NCBI RefSeq assembly: GCF_000803645.1
Contig: NZ_CP009122.1
Span: 2,890,501-2,954,500 of the forward strand
Length of the DNA: 64,000 bases
Origin: Sphingopyxis fribergensis
GTDB lineage: Bacteria; Pseudomonadota; Alphaproteobacteria; Sphingomonadales; Sphingomonadaceae
Reading direction: 5' to 3'
Shown here: in pieces, positions 25,432 through 33,808 of the stretch
How positions within the stretch are numbered: the stretch's first letter is position 1
Layout of the letters: every line of letters starts with the position of its first letter
Program-made: the position numbers and the translations under genes
The notes under the pieces: generated by a model
What the model was told of the DNA's origin: nothing
Databases searched by the model: none
The model's input: only the letters and a program-made list of their open reading frames with translations

Positions 25432-26352
25432 ATGAGCTCATTCCTAAAGGTTTCTCGCGAAGGGCCGGTGGCTATTGCAACCCTCAACAGGCCTGAGCAA
25501 CGCAACGCCATTTCCACGCGCGATGATAGCAGGGAAATTGAGGAATTTTGCCGCGAAATGACCGAAGATCATACTGTCAGAGTGATCGTCATGACCGGCG
25601 CAGGATCCGCTTTTTGTGCCGGTGGAAATGTTAAGGACATGGCGGCCAGGCATGGAATGTTTGCAGGCAATCCGTATGAACAGCGAAATTACTATCGGCT
25701 TGGCATTCAAAAGATTCCTCTTTCCCTGTACGAACTCGAAGTTCCCGTGGTTGCGGCGGTCAACGGACCGGCGATTGGCGCCGGACTTGATCTCGCCTGT
25801 ATGTGTGACGTCCGAATAGCCTCGAAAACTGCAGCATTCGCAGAGAGTTTCGTCAAACTGGGAATTATCCCGGGAGATGGTGGTGCCTGGCTCCTGCCGC
25901 GCATAGTAGGAATGGCGCGCGCCAGCATCATGACATTGACCGGGGACGCGATTAATGCGGCAACCGCGCTTGAATTCGGACTGGTGACCGAGGTGGTGGA
26001 GCCCGAGACCTGTCTCGATCGAGCCCTGGATATCGCCGACCGAATCGCAGCGAACCCCGGCCATTCGACACGTTTGGCGAAACGGCTTCTTCGAGAAGGT
26101 CAGGACATGAAGTTAGGCCCCCTTTTGGAACTGTCAGCTGCTTATCAGGCCTTGGCGCATCACACAGTCGATCACATTGAGGCCGTAGACGCCTTTATTG
26201 CAAAACGTCGGCCCGTGTGGGCTGACGAATGTCGCAAACTCAGTTTAGGGCCCGTGATTGACTTAAATTATGATACGCGTTATATTAATTTAGGTAAGGC
26301 TAAGGCGGTGGCAATGGCCGGACTGTCTTATGCTAGGATAGGATGGGTATGA
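25432..26352 (+). CDS. Enoyl-CoA hydratase/isomerase family protein
   Basis: 306-residue crotonase-fold enzyme. The first oxyanion-hole motif is GAGSAFCAGGNVKDM, the second is VVAAVNGPAIGAGLDLACMCDVRIAS (seen in two parts), and the family Glu region is KLGIIPGDGGAWLLPRIVG. The ATG at 25432 has an ACGGAG site upstream. The crotonase part would normally end near KRRPVW (about residue 262). The remaining 44 residues, encoded by a more AT-rich stretch, are not typical and could be an acquired tail. It would hydrate the enoyl-CoA made by the neighbouring dehydrogenases. Confidence 0.85.
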   Translation: MSSFLKVSREGPVAIATLNRPEQRNAISTRDDSREIEEFCREMTEDHTVRVIVMTGAGSAFCAGGNVKDMAARHGMFAGNPYEQRNYYRLGIQKIPLSLYELEVPVVAAVNGPAIGAGLDLACMCDVRIASKTAAFAESFVKLGIIPGDGGAWLLPRIVGMARASIMTLTGDAINAATALEFGLVTEVVEPETCLDRALDIADRIAANPGHSTRLAKRLLREGQDMKLGPLLELSAAYQALAHHTVDHIEAVDAFIAKRRPVWADECRKLSLGPVIDLNYDTRYINLGKAKAVAMAGLSYARIGWV

Positions 26353-26542
26353 CTCATCGCATTCCGGTTCAACCGGTGTCGTAGCCGGATATTTCAAGGT
26401 GTGATGCATCGGCATCCCGGCACCTTAGTATCACTGGAGAAATCGCGCAATTTAGCGGCAACGTCGGTTGACCACTATTGGTTCGAAGCGCTTTGTCACG
26501 TTTTCTGCGGGGCATGGCTGAAACATGGAAGGTTAGGTAAAC
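26353..26542. other. Intergenic region before the fourth acyl-CoA dehydrogenase
   Basis: 190 bases with no credible ORF and no recognised IS end. The TTG start of the next gene is preceded by GGAAGGTTAGG, a usable ribosome site. No clear promoter pair was identified. Confidence 0.4.
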
Positions 26543-27751
26543 TTGGATATTGATCTAGCCCCAGAGGATCTCGAATTCCGTCGGGAAGTGTTATCCTTCC
26601 TTGAGGAGCATCTGTCGGCGGACGTCCGTCGCGCGAGTCGGTTATCCACCGGCGTATTCGTCGATCCCCCCTGGTCAAAAGAATGGCATCAGGCGCTATT
26701 CCGGAAGGGCTGGATTACCCATGCCTGGCCTCGGGAATACGGCGGATGTGGCTGGTCTCCCATGCAGCGATATATCTATGAGAGCGAGGCATCACTCTGT
26801 GGCGCTCCTGCCGTCGCGCCCATGGGAATCAATCTCGTCGGACCAGTCATCTGCGAGTTCGGTTCACCCTGGCAGAAGGAGTTCTATCTACCTCGCATTC
26901 GATCCGGCGAAGACTACTGGTGCCAGGGCTTTTCCGAGCCTGGCGCCGGCTCTGACCTTTCCAGCCTGAAGACGAAGGCCGTGCGGGATGGCGATCATTA
27001 CATCGTCACCGGTGAAAAGATCTGGACGACCCATGCGCATTTCGCGAACATGATCTTCGTGCTCGCGCGCACGTCGCCGGAGGAACGGCAGCAGCAAGGG
27101 ATCAGCTTTCTCCTCATCGACATGAAATCACCGGGTGTTTCGGTTCGACCGATCATTACTCTTGGCGGCGATCATGAAGTTAACCAGGTGTTCTTCGACG
27201 ACGTTCGCGTGCCGGTCGAAAACCTCGTTGGTGAAGAAGGAAAAGGCTGGAACCAGGCCAAGTACCTGCTTGAATTCGAACGAGGCGGCGGCGCGCCATC
27301 CGTTCGATCGCGCGTGGCGCTTGAGCGATTCAAGAATGTCCTGCGGAACGAAGTCGGCGATTCCCATGGCAGTCGCCTGATTGACGAAAAAGATAGGCAA
27401 TTTCGATTGGGCGAATTGGAGGCGCGAGTGATGGCGCTCGAAGCGCTAGACATGCGGCTAGTCGCAAAGCGACAGACCGGAGAACGTCTCGGCACGACAG
27501 CTTCGCTCATCAAGACGCTCGCCTCTGAGCTTCTCCAAGAGATCGAAAAAGCTTCGGTGGAAGCCCTTGGGCCCCATGCGCTGCCTGATTTGGCATTCGA
27601 TGGTCCAGCATTCGCAGTTTCCAATGAGGCTCCAGTGCCAGAACACGGTTGGGCAATAGTCGGTAGGCATCTGAATGGTTTGGCGGGCACTATTTTCGGC
27701 GGTGCCTCCGAAATCCAGCGCGAGGTCATATCCAAGGACTTGGTAAAATAG
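26543..27751 (+). CDS. Acyl-CoA dehydrogenase
   Basis: 402-residue acyl-CoA dehydrogenase of the large-substrate type. It starts with TTG (MDIDLAPEDLEFRREVLSFL); no better ATG exists and the N-terminus is normal. Motifs: GWSPMQRYIYESE, CQGFSEPGAGSDLSSLKTKA, GEKIWTTHAHFANMIFVLAR and the C-terminal LAGTIFGGASEIQREVISKDL. The catalytic Glu position of MCAD-type enzymes (YEGT) is FGGA here, so the base must come from elsewhere, as in IVD/LCAD-type members. It is the last gene of the catabolic island before the insertion-sequence block. Confidence 0.88.
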   Translation: MDIDLAPEDLEFRREVLSFLEEHLSADVRRASRLSTGVFVDPPWSKEWHQALFRKGWITHAWPREYGGCGWSPMQRYIYESEASLCGAPAVAPMGINLVGPVICEFGSPWQKEFYLPRIRSGEDYWCQGFSEPGAGSDLSSLKTKAVRDGDHYIVTGEKIWTTHAHFANMIFVLARTSPEERQQQGISFLLIDMKSPGVSVRPIITLGGDHEVNQVFFDDVRVPVENLVGEEGKGWNQAKYLLEFERGGGAPSVRSRVALERFKNVLRNEVGDSHGSRLIDEKDRQFRLGELEARVMALEALDMRLVAKRQTGERLGTTASLIKTLASELLQEIEKASVEALGPHALPDLAFDGPAFAVSNEAPVPEHGWAIVGRHLNGLAGTIFGGASEIQREVISKDLVK

Positions 27752-27763
27752 CGTGGACTTGTA

Positions 27764-27793
27764 ACGGTCGCGTGACCGTCAAGAGGGGTTTTT
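27764..27793 (+). terminator. Possible terminator after the last acyl-CoA dehydrogenase
   Basis: A 6-bp stem (ACGGTC at 27764-27769, GACCGT at 27774-27779, loop GCGT) is followed after about nine bases by a run of five T at 27789-27793. The distance between stem and T-run is longer than usual, so this is a weak candidate. Confidence 0.3.
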
Positions 27794-27959
27794 GCATCTT
27801 TCTCCGATCGATGATGTCGCGATCGTAGCGGTGTATGATTGGGTTTGCTGGCTCGGCCTCAGTTGTACCGGTTAAAATCGTTTGTCGAAGGCATGGTCGT
27901 ATACGCCGTCGAATATGAAGTGAAGCGCCGCGGGACTGCCGGAGGCCATTTGGCATAAG

Positions 27960-28173
27960 TTACGCAGCCATGGCGATGTCGTCCAGCATGGCGTAATATC
28001 GTTCTTCGGCTTCAGCGGGCGGGATGTTTCCGATAGGCTTGAGCAGCCGCCTGTTGTTGAACCAGTCGACCCATTCGAGCGTGGCATATTCGACAGCTTC
28101 AAAGGATCGCCACGGACCTCGCCGGTGGATCACCTCCGCCTTGTAAAGGCCATTGATCGTTTCGGCCAAGGCT
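27960..28173 (-). pseudogene. IS3-family transposase OrfB, C-terminal fragment
   Basis: Only the last about 70 residues remain: SALAETINGLYKAEV, then GPWRSFEAVEYATLEWVDWF, NNRRLLKPIGN and PPAEAEERYYAML, which is the well-known C-terminus of IS3-group integrases including the region after the catalytic Glu. The rest of the gene is missing beyond 28173, where unrelated sequence and then an IS21 fragment begin. Confidence 0.8.
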
Positions 28174-28250
28174 GAGGATCAGCGTGCAATAGGACCCTTC
28201 ATCCCGAGGATTTAGGCGGCTGACTGGTTTGATTAGTTGGCGAGAACGGG

Positions 28251-28410
28251 ATGTTCGTAGTGGAGACAGTGGTTCGGATTCGGCGTGAGCATGCGTCTGG
28301 CAAGGCGATCAAGGTGATCGCCCGTGATCTTCGGTTATCGCGCAAGGTGGTCCGGAAGGCGATCCGGTCGCCGGAGGCGTTCAACTACCAGCGCACAGTC
28401 CAGCCTTTGA
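28251..28410 (+). pseudogene. IS21-family istA, N-terminal fragment
   Basis: About 53 residues from the ATG at 28251 match the start of IS21 IstA transposases: VETVVRIRREHASGKAIKVI, ARDLRLSRKVVRKAIRS and NYQRTVQP. This is the N-terminal helix-turn-helix. The frame then runs into unrelated sequence at the left end of an IS3-family copy, so istA has been cut off there; no istB is present. Confidence 0.75.
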
Positions 28411-28470
28411 TCTGCCTCCTTCTGAGTGGTCCAAAATTGATGATATTTTGGATTTCGAAGGAGATTATGA

Positions 28471-28749
28471 ATGCCGAGCAAGAAGCATCGCCCGGAAGAG
28501 ATTATCGGCAAGCTGCGTGAAGCGGAGGTTGTTCTGGCGCAGGGTGCGACGACCGCAGAAGCGTGTCGCCGGATCGCGGTCAGCGAGCAGACCTATTATC
28601 GGTGGCGCAAGGAATATGGCGGCCTGAAGACCGATCAGGCGCGGCGAATGAAGGACCTGGAGAAAGAGAATGCGCGGCTTCGTCGTGCGATCTCTGACCT
28701 GACGCTGGACAAACTGATCCTGCAGGAAGCTGCTCGGGGAAACTTCTGA
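28471..28749 (+). CDS. IS3-family transposase OrfA
   Basis: 92-residue DNA-binding subunit of an IS3-type element. It has a helix-turn-helix (PEEIIGKLREAEVVLAQGAT, AEACRRIAVSEQTYYRWRKE) and a leucine-zipper-like DLEKENARLRRAISDLTLDK. The stop at 28747-28749 overlaps the start of the second frame, where a -1 shift near 28736 would make the OrfAB fusion. The partner OrfB is truncated, so this copy is dead unless complemented. Confidence 0.87.
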   Translation: MPSKKHRPEEIIGKLREAEVVLAQGATTAEACRRIAVSEQTYYRWRKEYGGLKTDQARRMKDLEKENARLRRAISDLTLDKLILQEAARGNF

Positions 28750-28787
28750 GCCCCGCGCGCCGAAGGCGCTGTATCGACCACATCAGA

Positions 28788-29303
28788 ATGATGATGCCGG
28801 TGTCCGAGCGGCGGCTGTGCCGTGTGCTTGGGCAGCACCGGTCGACACAGCGCAAGGCGCCCCGCGGGGCAGATGACGAAGCGGCTCTTACCGAGGATAT
28901 CATCGCGCTGGCGCGGCAATATGGTCGTTATGGCTATCGCCGGGTGACTGCGTTGCTGCGCGACGCGGGGTGGCATGTGAACCGCAAGCGGGTCGAGCGC
29001 ATCTGGCGACGCGAGGGGCTCAAGGTGCCGCAAAGGCAACCGAAGCGCGGGCGATTGTGGCTGAACGACGGATCATGCATCCGGCTTCGGCCCGAGTATC
29101 CTGGGCATGTCTGGTCCTACGACTTCGTCGAGGGTCGCACCCACGATGGCCGCAAATACCGGATCCTGTCGATCATCGACGAGGCGAGCCGGGAGTGCCT
29201 GGCGTTGCCGGTCGCGCGCAAGCTCAAGAGCGACGACGTGCTTGCGGCCCTGGCCGAGCTGTTCGTTACGCGCGGGCCGCCAGCGCACATTAGACCGGGA
29301 TGA
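28788..29303 (+). pseudogene. IS3-family transposase OrfB, truncated at the IS630 left end
   Basis: The integrase frame begins upstream by frameshift (LLSPARRRRCIDHIRMMM) or at the ATG at 28788. It shows RYGYRRVTALLRDAGWHVN, VWSYDFVEGRTHDGRKYRIL (first catalytic Asp) and RKLKSDDVLAALAELFV, and breaks off at PPAHI, exactly where an IS630 element begins (29293). The part with the second Asp and the Glu (SDNGPEF and onward) is lost and is not found on the far side of the IS630, so a deletion accompanied or followed the insertion. Confidence 0.85.
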
Positions 29304-29305
29304 CA

Positions 29306-30249
29306 TTAGGTTGATGCATATCCGGAGTTGGCGAAGTAGTTGGCACACTCTTGTGGGCTGAAGGCATCGAGCAATGATCCGATGCGTCGCCAGGTGTTTT
29401 CAGCGGTTCGCTCGGAGGCCTTTCGCAGCAGGTGTTTGAGCTTCGAGAACATCTGCTCGATCGGGTTCAGGTCGGGCGAATATGGTGGCAGGTAGAGCAA
29501 CTTGGCCTTGGCGGCACGGATGGCCTGGCGGATAGCTGGACGTTTGTGGCTGGAGAGGTTGTCCATGATGACGACGTCGCCCGGTGCGAGGGTGGGCACG
29601 AGGAACTGCTCGACCCATTTGGCAAAGCTGGCCCCGTTGATCGGCTGATCGAGGACGCACGGTGCATCGATCCGGTCGCAGCGCAGCGCGGCGATGAAGG
29701 TCATGGTGCGCCAATGGCCATAGGGCACCTTGGCGTGCAGCCGCTGGCCCTTGGGCGCCCAGCCCCTGAGCGGGGCCATGTTGGTCTTGGCCCAGGTCTC
29801 GTCGATGAAGACGAGATGCCGGGGATCAAGCCGCCCCTGATACTTGCGCCACTGCGCGCGCCGCCTTGCGATCTTGGGGCGCAGCTGTTCGGCGGGAAGA
29901 ACGCTTTTTTTTTGAAGCTCAGCCCCCGCGCATGGACGAAGCGCCAGACCTGCACATAGTCGACCCTGACCCCGCGTTCGGCCAGTTCGGCAACCAGTCC
30001 GCGCAAGGTGAAATCTGACTTGGCTCGCTCGACCAGCCAGTCGCCATGCGCGCCCGACAGAATGTTGGGCTTGTAACCGCCGATCTTGCCCGGTGCCACG
30101 CTCCCCGTCTCACGGTGCCGACGGACCCACACAATCGCGCTGCTGACCGAAACACCAAAGCGCGCCGCAGCAGCCCGGGCCGAAATCCCCTCCCGCAAAA
30201 CCGCCAAAACCAGCCGCTCGCGTAAATCCGTCGATATGGGTCTGGACAT
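29306..30249 (-). CDS. IS630-family transposase made by frameshifting
   Basis: Two overlapping frames on the minus strand. The first (ATG at 30249, MSRPISTDLRERLVLAVLRE) gives the N-terminal helix-turn-helix (AAAARFGVSVSSAIVWVRRH). At 29905-29913 is a run of nine A on the coding strand, where slippage joins LSFKKK to the second frame. That frame contains FIDETWAKTN, DVVIMDNLSSHK and YSPDLNPIEQMFSKLKHLLR, the DDE set of IS630/Tc1 transposases, and ends at 29306. Programmed shifting on such A-runs is usual for this family, so the gene is probably functional if still transcribed. Confidence 0.85.
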
Positions 30250-30362
30250 GATTTGCTGGCCTCCAATCCCAGCACAAAGCTTGATGATGTGGACGCCCCT
30301 GCACCGGTCCGCAGCCGCTATGCTGCGAGTCGGTCACCCGAACAGAAAGAGGAGCGTTCACG

Positions 30363-31385
30363 ATGAGGATTGCGACGATAGGACTGGATCTGGCGAAGAG
30401 CGTTTTCCAGGCGCACGGCGTCGATGAGAACGGCGCCACGGTGCTGGTGAAGAAGCTGCACCGCAAGCAGATGCTGCCGTTCTTTTCGAAGCTGTCGCCA
30501 TGCCTGATTGGCATTGAGGCGTGCGGAACGGCACATTACTGGGCACGCACGCTCGCCGAGATGGGACACGAGGTTCGCTTGATCCCACCATCCTACGTGA
30601 AGGCCTATGTGAAGCGCGGCAAGAGCGACGCCCTCGATGCCGAAGCGATCTGCGAAGCCGTGCAGCGTCCGACGATGCGGTTCGTGCCCGTCAAGACAGT
30701 CGAGCAGCAGGCCATCCTCATGACCCATCGCGCCCGGTCCCTGCTCGTGCGCCAGCGCACTATGCTCGCCAATGCCCTGCGCGCGCATCTGGCGGAACTG
30801 GGCTTCGTCACTAACCCCGGCATTGCCAACCTTGCAAAGCTGACCGACCAGGTGCTGGCCAACAAAGATGCTTTTCCATCCTATGCAAGCGCGGCCGTAG
30901 AGATACTGATCCGTCAGATCATGGGCGTCAGTAGCCAGATTGCGGTGCTCGACCAGCAACTCGCGGCCTGGCATGCCGAGAGCGAGGCCTCTCGCAGGCT
31001 CGCCGCGATCCCGGGGCTCGGCGTGATCACGGCAACCGCGATCGCTGCTATCGTCACCGATCCCGATCAGTTCCGGTCGGGAAGGCAATTCGCCGCCTGG
31101 CTCGGCCTAACTCCGCAGCAGCACTCCACCGGCGGCAAGACCAGGTTGGGTGGCATCTCGAAGCAGGGAGACCGATATCTGCGCCGACTGCTCGTCGTCG
31201 GCGCCACCGCCGTCATGCGCCACATCAAGGATAAGCCAACGCCCATGGCCGACTGGATCAGGAAACTCTCGGAGAAAAAGCCGTTCAGGGTCGTCTCCGT
31301 GGCGCTTGCCAACAAGTTGGCCCGGATCGCCTGGGTCGTGCTGACCCGGAAGGAAGCCTATGGGCCCTATCAACTGACGACCTAA
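30363..31385 (+). CDS. IS110/IS1111-family transposase
   Basis: 340-residue recombinase with the RuvC-like N-terminus (IATIGLDLAKSVFQAHGVDE, IGIEACGTAHYWARTLAEMG, VKRGKSDALDAEAICEA giving the acidic residues) and the C-terminal Tnp_2 domain (RLAAIPGLGVITATAIAAI, FAAWLGLTPQQHSTGGK, GDRYLRRLLVVGATAVMRH). The ribosome site is AGAGGAG. It appears intact. It shares only family-level similarity with the gene at 4562, so two separate arrivals are implied. Confidence 0.9.
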   Translation: MRIATIGLDLAKSVFQAHGVDENGATVLVKKLHRKQMLPFFSKLSPCLIGIEACGTAHYWARTLAEMGHEVRLIPPSYVKAYVKRGKSDALDAEAICEAVQRPTMRFVPVKTVEQQAILMTHRARSLLVRQRTMLANALRAHLAELGFVTNPGIANLAKLTDQVLANKDAFPSYASAAVEILIRQIMGVSSQIAVLDQQLAAWHAESEASRRLAAIPGLGVITATAIAAIVTDPDQFRSGRQFAAWLGLTPQQHSTGGKTRLGGISKQGDRYLRRLLVVGATAVMRHIKDKPTPMADWIRKLSEKKPFRVVSVALANKLARIAWVVLTRKEAYGPYQLTT

Positions 31386-31616
31386 CAGAATACCGAACAA
31401 CCGAATTGGCAGTGGCAGTCAATGATGAGTAACGATCGAGCCAATGGTGAAACCAACCCGTCTGATTCAATGCGCTTCAACCGCGCGCCAACTTGATTAG
31501 GGACCTCACCGGCGGATTTCCATCAAGGCCAGCGGCACTCAAAACGCCGCACAAACAGGCCGGACATATGAAAGCAACCGATCAAAGCCATCGCGACCAC
31601 AAAGCCCTTGCCATAG
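31386..31616 (+). ncRNA. Candidate bridge RNA of the second IS1111-type element
   Basis: 231 non-coding bases between the recombinase stop and the right subterminal repeat, the place where IS1111-group guide RNAs are encoded. An 81-codon minus-strand ORF crosses this area but also crosses the IS630 repeat, so it is not considered a gene. Loop assignments were not made. Confidence 0.38.
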
Positions 31617-31798
31617 GGGGCGTCCACATATGAATCAGAAAACCGCCCAAAAAAGAATCCCCTTTGAATCAGCCAAATGTCATCCCGCTCTAACTCCTCG
31701 CCCAGCCAATGATATCTACGGCGGAAAACTCTAACCGCAACTGGTCCAGAATTCAGGTGGCAGAGCACCTGAAATGGAGGCGGCGCCGTTCTTACAGG

Positions 31799-33121
31799 TC
31801 AGAGCCGCACGCATCCCCGCAGGGTATCGCGCAGCACTGCAATTGAATTGCTGAGCGAGGCTTCGCCTTCCAGCCGCCCGTTGATACGTAGCATCACCGT
31901 CCCGCTTTGCTGCATGAGCAGGGGAACAAGTTGCGTACCCGTCACGCCGCCGATCCATTGAGTGCCGTTCGCATTGGCGCGCTGAACGGATATGCTAACG
32001 AGCCGACCGGAGAAGTTCCACGTCATCGTCATCGCATTGTCGGCGGAGGGCTTGTTGAGCAGCATCGCCATGTAGGGCTTTCCGCCTTCACAATAGAGAC
32101 TGAGGGCTTCGATGTTGGGCGATGCCGCGGCGCTCACATAAGCCATGGGCGCGCGACCTTGCACCGGTACAACTTCCCAGGGTGTACCGGGAAGCGGCAC
32201 TGCCGTTTCGGGCGGGCTTTTGTCCAACAGCGTCTTGATTTCCGGCGCAATCGGCAGCCTAACGCCCGAAGCAGACGGATAAACTGTTAGCTTGCCGCGC
32301 TCCCAAAGGCCCACCTGCACCGCACGGCGCGCCGGGTCTATTATTATATAGGCCTGCTCCACACCGCCCTGATGCTGCGCATTGCCGGAAAGATAGTAAT
32401 AGTTCCCAGCCCGCTGCAATGGCGAGACGGCTGAGAGATTGGTCCGCAGCGCAGCCATCTTCGGCCCCATCCGGGCCTTCAATGCCGCAGCCAAGGTACC
32501 CTTATCGAACAGGTCGATATTGTCCTTGGCGTAGCTTCCCGGATATTTGCCGACGAGGCTGGCGAGATTGGTCCATTCCGCTGGAATGCCTTGCACGGCC
32601 ACCGCCGGCTCAGGCCGTGGCGGCAGTGGCGTGCCAGCAAGAGCGCTGCCCTGGCAGAGCGTGAACGGGCCGCCACCCGTGAAGGCCGCATGGAAAGAAG
32701 CCGGGCGTTGGCCGCGCGGCAGATCGGATTCAAAGCGGATGACACCGCGCTTCTCGTCGTCGTTCACATACATGAGAACCCGACCAAAATCATTGCTGCT
32801 AACTGGAAAGGGAAAAAATACTGCCATGATGCCGTCATAGCTCTGGCCCATGAAGGTGAGAGCATATTCCACCCGAGGGGGCTTTATTTCCCGACCATTG
32901 GCGCGGAACGTCATGCCCTTTTCATCGATGGTTACGCGCGGTTCCTTTGAGCAGTCGCCGCGCGGGGCGTAGCTGCCAAAGATATGGTCGACGCCCTGAT
33001 CCTTGAAGCTGGATAGTGGTAGCGCCTGCGCACTTGCGGCAGCAATCGTGGCAATCGCACAAGCGGCAAGACCTACACCCGAAAGGCGGATTGTGGACGG
33101 CATGTGAAATGGCAATGTCAT
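31799..33121 (-). CDS. Secreted/periplasmic protein of unknown function
   Basis: 440-residue protein from the ATG at 33121. A clear signal peptide comes first (MPSTIRLSGVGLAACAIATI, then AAASAQA with cleavage near residue 34). The mature part has no domain that I can name: GVDHIFGSYAPRGDCSKEPR, EYALTFMGQSYDGIMAVF, NYYYLSGNAQHQGG and a C-terminal RGCVRL. Paired cysteines (near DCSKEP, LCQGSA, LYCEGG, RGCVRL) suggest disulfides. It is flanked by an IS630 end and by the region before a TonB receptor. It resembles the lipoprotein-like hypothetical proteins common in sphingomonads. No function is proposed. Confidence 0.65.
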   Translation of the reverse strand: MTLPFHMPSTIRLSGVGLAACAIATIAAASAQALPLSSFKDQGVDHIFGSYAPRGDCSKEPRVTIDEKGMTFRANGREIKPPRVEYALTFMGQSYDGIMAVFFPFPVSSNDFGRVLMYVNDDEKRGVIRFESDLPRGQRPASFHAAFTGGGPFTLCQGSALAGTPLPPRPEPAVAVQGIPAEWTNLASLVGKYPGSYAKDNIDLFDKGTLAAALKARMGPKMAALRTNLSAVSPLQRAGNYYYLSGNAQHQGGVEQAYIIIDPARRAVQVGLWERGKLTVYPSASGVRLPIAPEIKTLLDKSPPETAVPLPGTPWEVVPVQGRAPMAYVSAAASPNIEALSLYCEGGKPYMAMLLNKPSADNAMTMTWNFSGRLVSISVQRANANGTQWIGGVTGTQLVPLLMQQSGTVMLRINGRLEGEASLSNSIAVLRDTLRGCVRL

Positions 33122-33808
33122 GTCGAATCCCCATCGAAGTGGTGACGGTTTTCGCGCGCACATGGCTCAGTCACGAGGTAAATTGGTGCGCCGGTCGCCT
33201 TGATCCTATTTGGCCAACAGGATAGCTGACTTAAGGGATGGTTTGGTTCTGGTCATGGATGCCCCCACGTGAAAGCCCTGCCCGGCAGGGACCGTGACGT
33301 GGTTAATACGATCTTGATGACTCTAAAATGAACGGGAAGGAATAGGTGAACTGACCTGACCCCCTGGTTTCCACCAGCCGGGATCAGAGCCCGGCCTTTT
33401 GCACTGCTATCCAACTTTCGACCACGCGGGTCATGCGCTCCGGATCGGGCATGCCGTACCGCAGCCGCATCCAAAAGTCGTCGGCGCGCGCTCGACCGCG
33501 CCAAGGCTGAAGCGCTGACAGCAAGCATCGGATGTATAAACTGATATCTTCGGATCTGAGATGGCACACCTCCCACCGCCCCGAGCAAAATAATAAAGTG
33601 CCATAATAAAGTTCTTTACCAAATGCCGAAAAACTGCTCATCTTCCAGCCGAGCGGCGAGAATCTTTTCCTCTCCGGAAATCTCCTTCTGGCCACTCCTC
33701 AAACTCGGGGCAGCTCGGCGAGCTGCCCCATTTTTGAACATCGACAATCGGGGACAAGGACGGGTTCGCGCAAGAAACGAAAAAATCGAGACAGGGAGAG
33801 ATAGGGTG
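33122..33808. other. 687-base region without a convincing gene, before the large TonB receptor
   Basis: Several overlapping minus-strand frames exist, none convincing. The most protein-like is the end of one at 33384-33530 (RYGMPDPERMTRVVESWIAV), possibly a remnant of a lost gene. The plus strand carries an intrinsic-terminator-like hairpin at 33707-33735 and a good ribosome site (GGGAGAGATAGGG) for the receptor gene. No IS end was recognised. Confidence 0.35.
33707..33735 (+). terminator. Intrinsic terminator or attenuator in the TonB receptor leader
   Basis: A perfect 10-bp stem (GGGGCAGCTC at 33707-33716, GAGCTGCCCC at 33720-33729) with a 3-base loop GGC is followed by ATTTTT. This is a strong rho-independent signature on the plus strand. 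It lies 74 bases before the receptor ATG, and no plus-strand gene ends nearby (the last one stops at 31385). Confidence 0.65.

Larger units (their letters stand above)
30283..31633 (+). mobile_element. Second IS1111-type element, nested in the IS630
   Basis: Subterminal inverted repeat ATGTGGACGCCCC at 30287-30299, mirrored at 31617-31629 (13 of 13). A GA dinucleotide is present at both junctions (30283-30284 and 31632-31633); removing one copy with the insert restores a continuous IS630 5' region. The size of about 1,349 bp and the 3' non-coding end parallel the first IS1111-type element at 4,477-5,815, but the protein is clearly a different lineage. Confidence 0.82.
29293..31690 (-). mobile_element. 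IS630-family element, interrupted by a second IS1111-type element
   Basis: The left end GACCGGGATGACATTAGG (from 29293) and the right end, read inversely from 31690 as GAGCGGGATGACATTTGG, match at most positions over about 23 bases. TA lies at both outer borders (29291-29292 and 31691-31692), the expected IS630 target duplication. Subtracting the nested element (about 1,349 bp) leaves about 1,050 bp, a normal IS630 size. The nested element sits between the right repeat and the transposase start, separating the gene from its likely promoter. Confidence 0.82.

Noticed and set aside
3645..31690. Composite transposon carrying the catabolic island
   Set aside because: The IS elements on the two sides belong to different families and no shared ends or target duplication bracket the island.
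31523..31768. 81-codon minus-strand ORF with protein-like composition
   Set aside because: It runs across the right inverted repeat of the IS630 and part of the nested IS1111-type element, so it is a chance frame over element ends.
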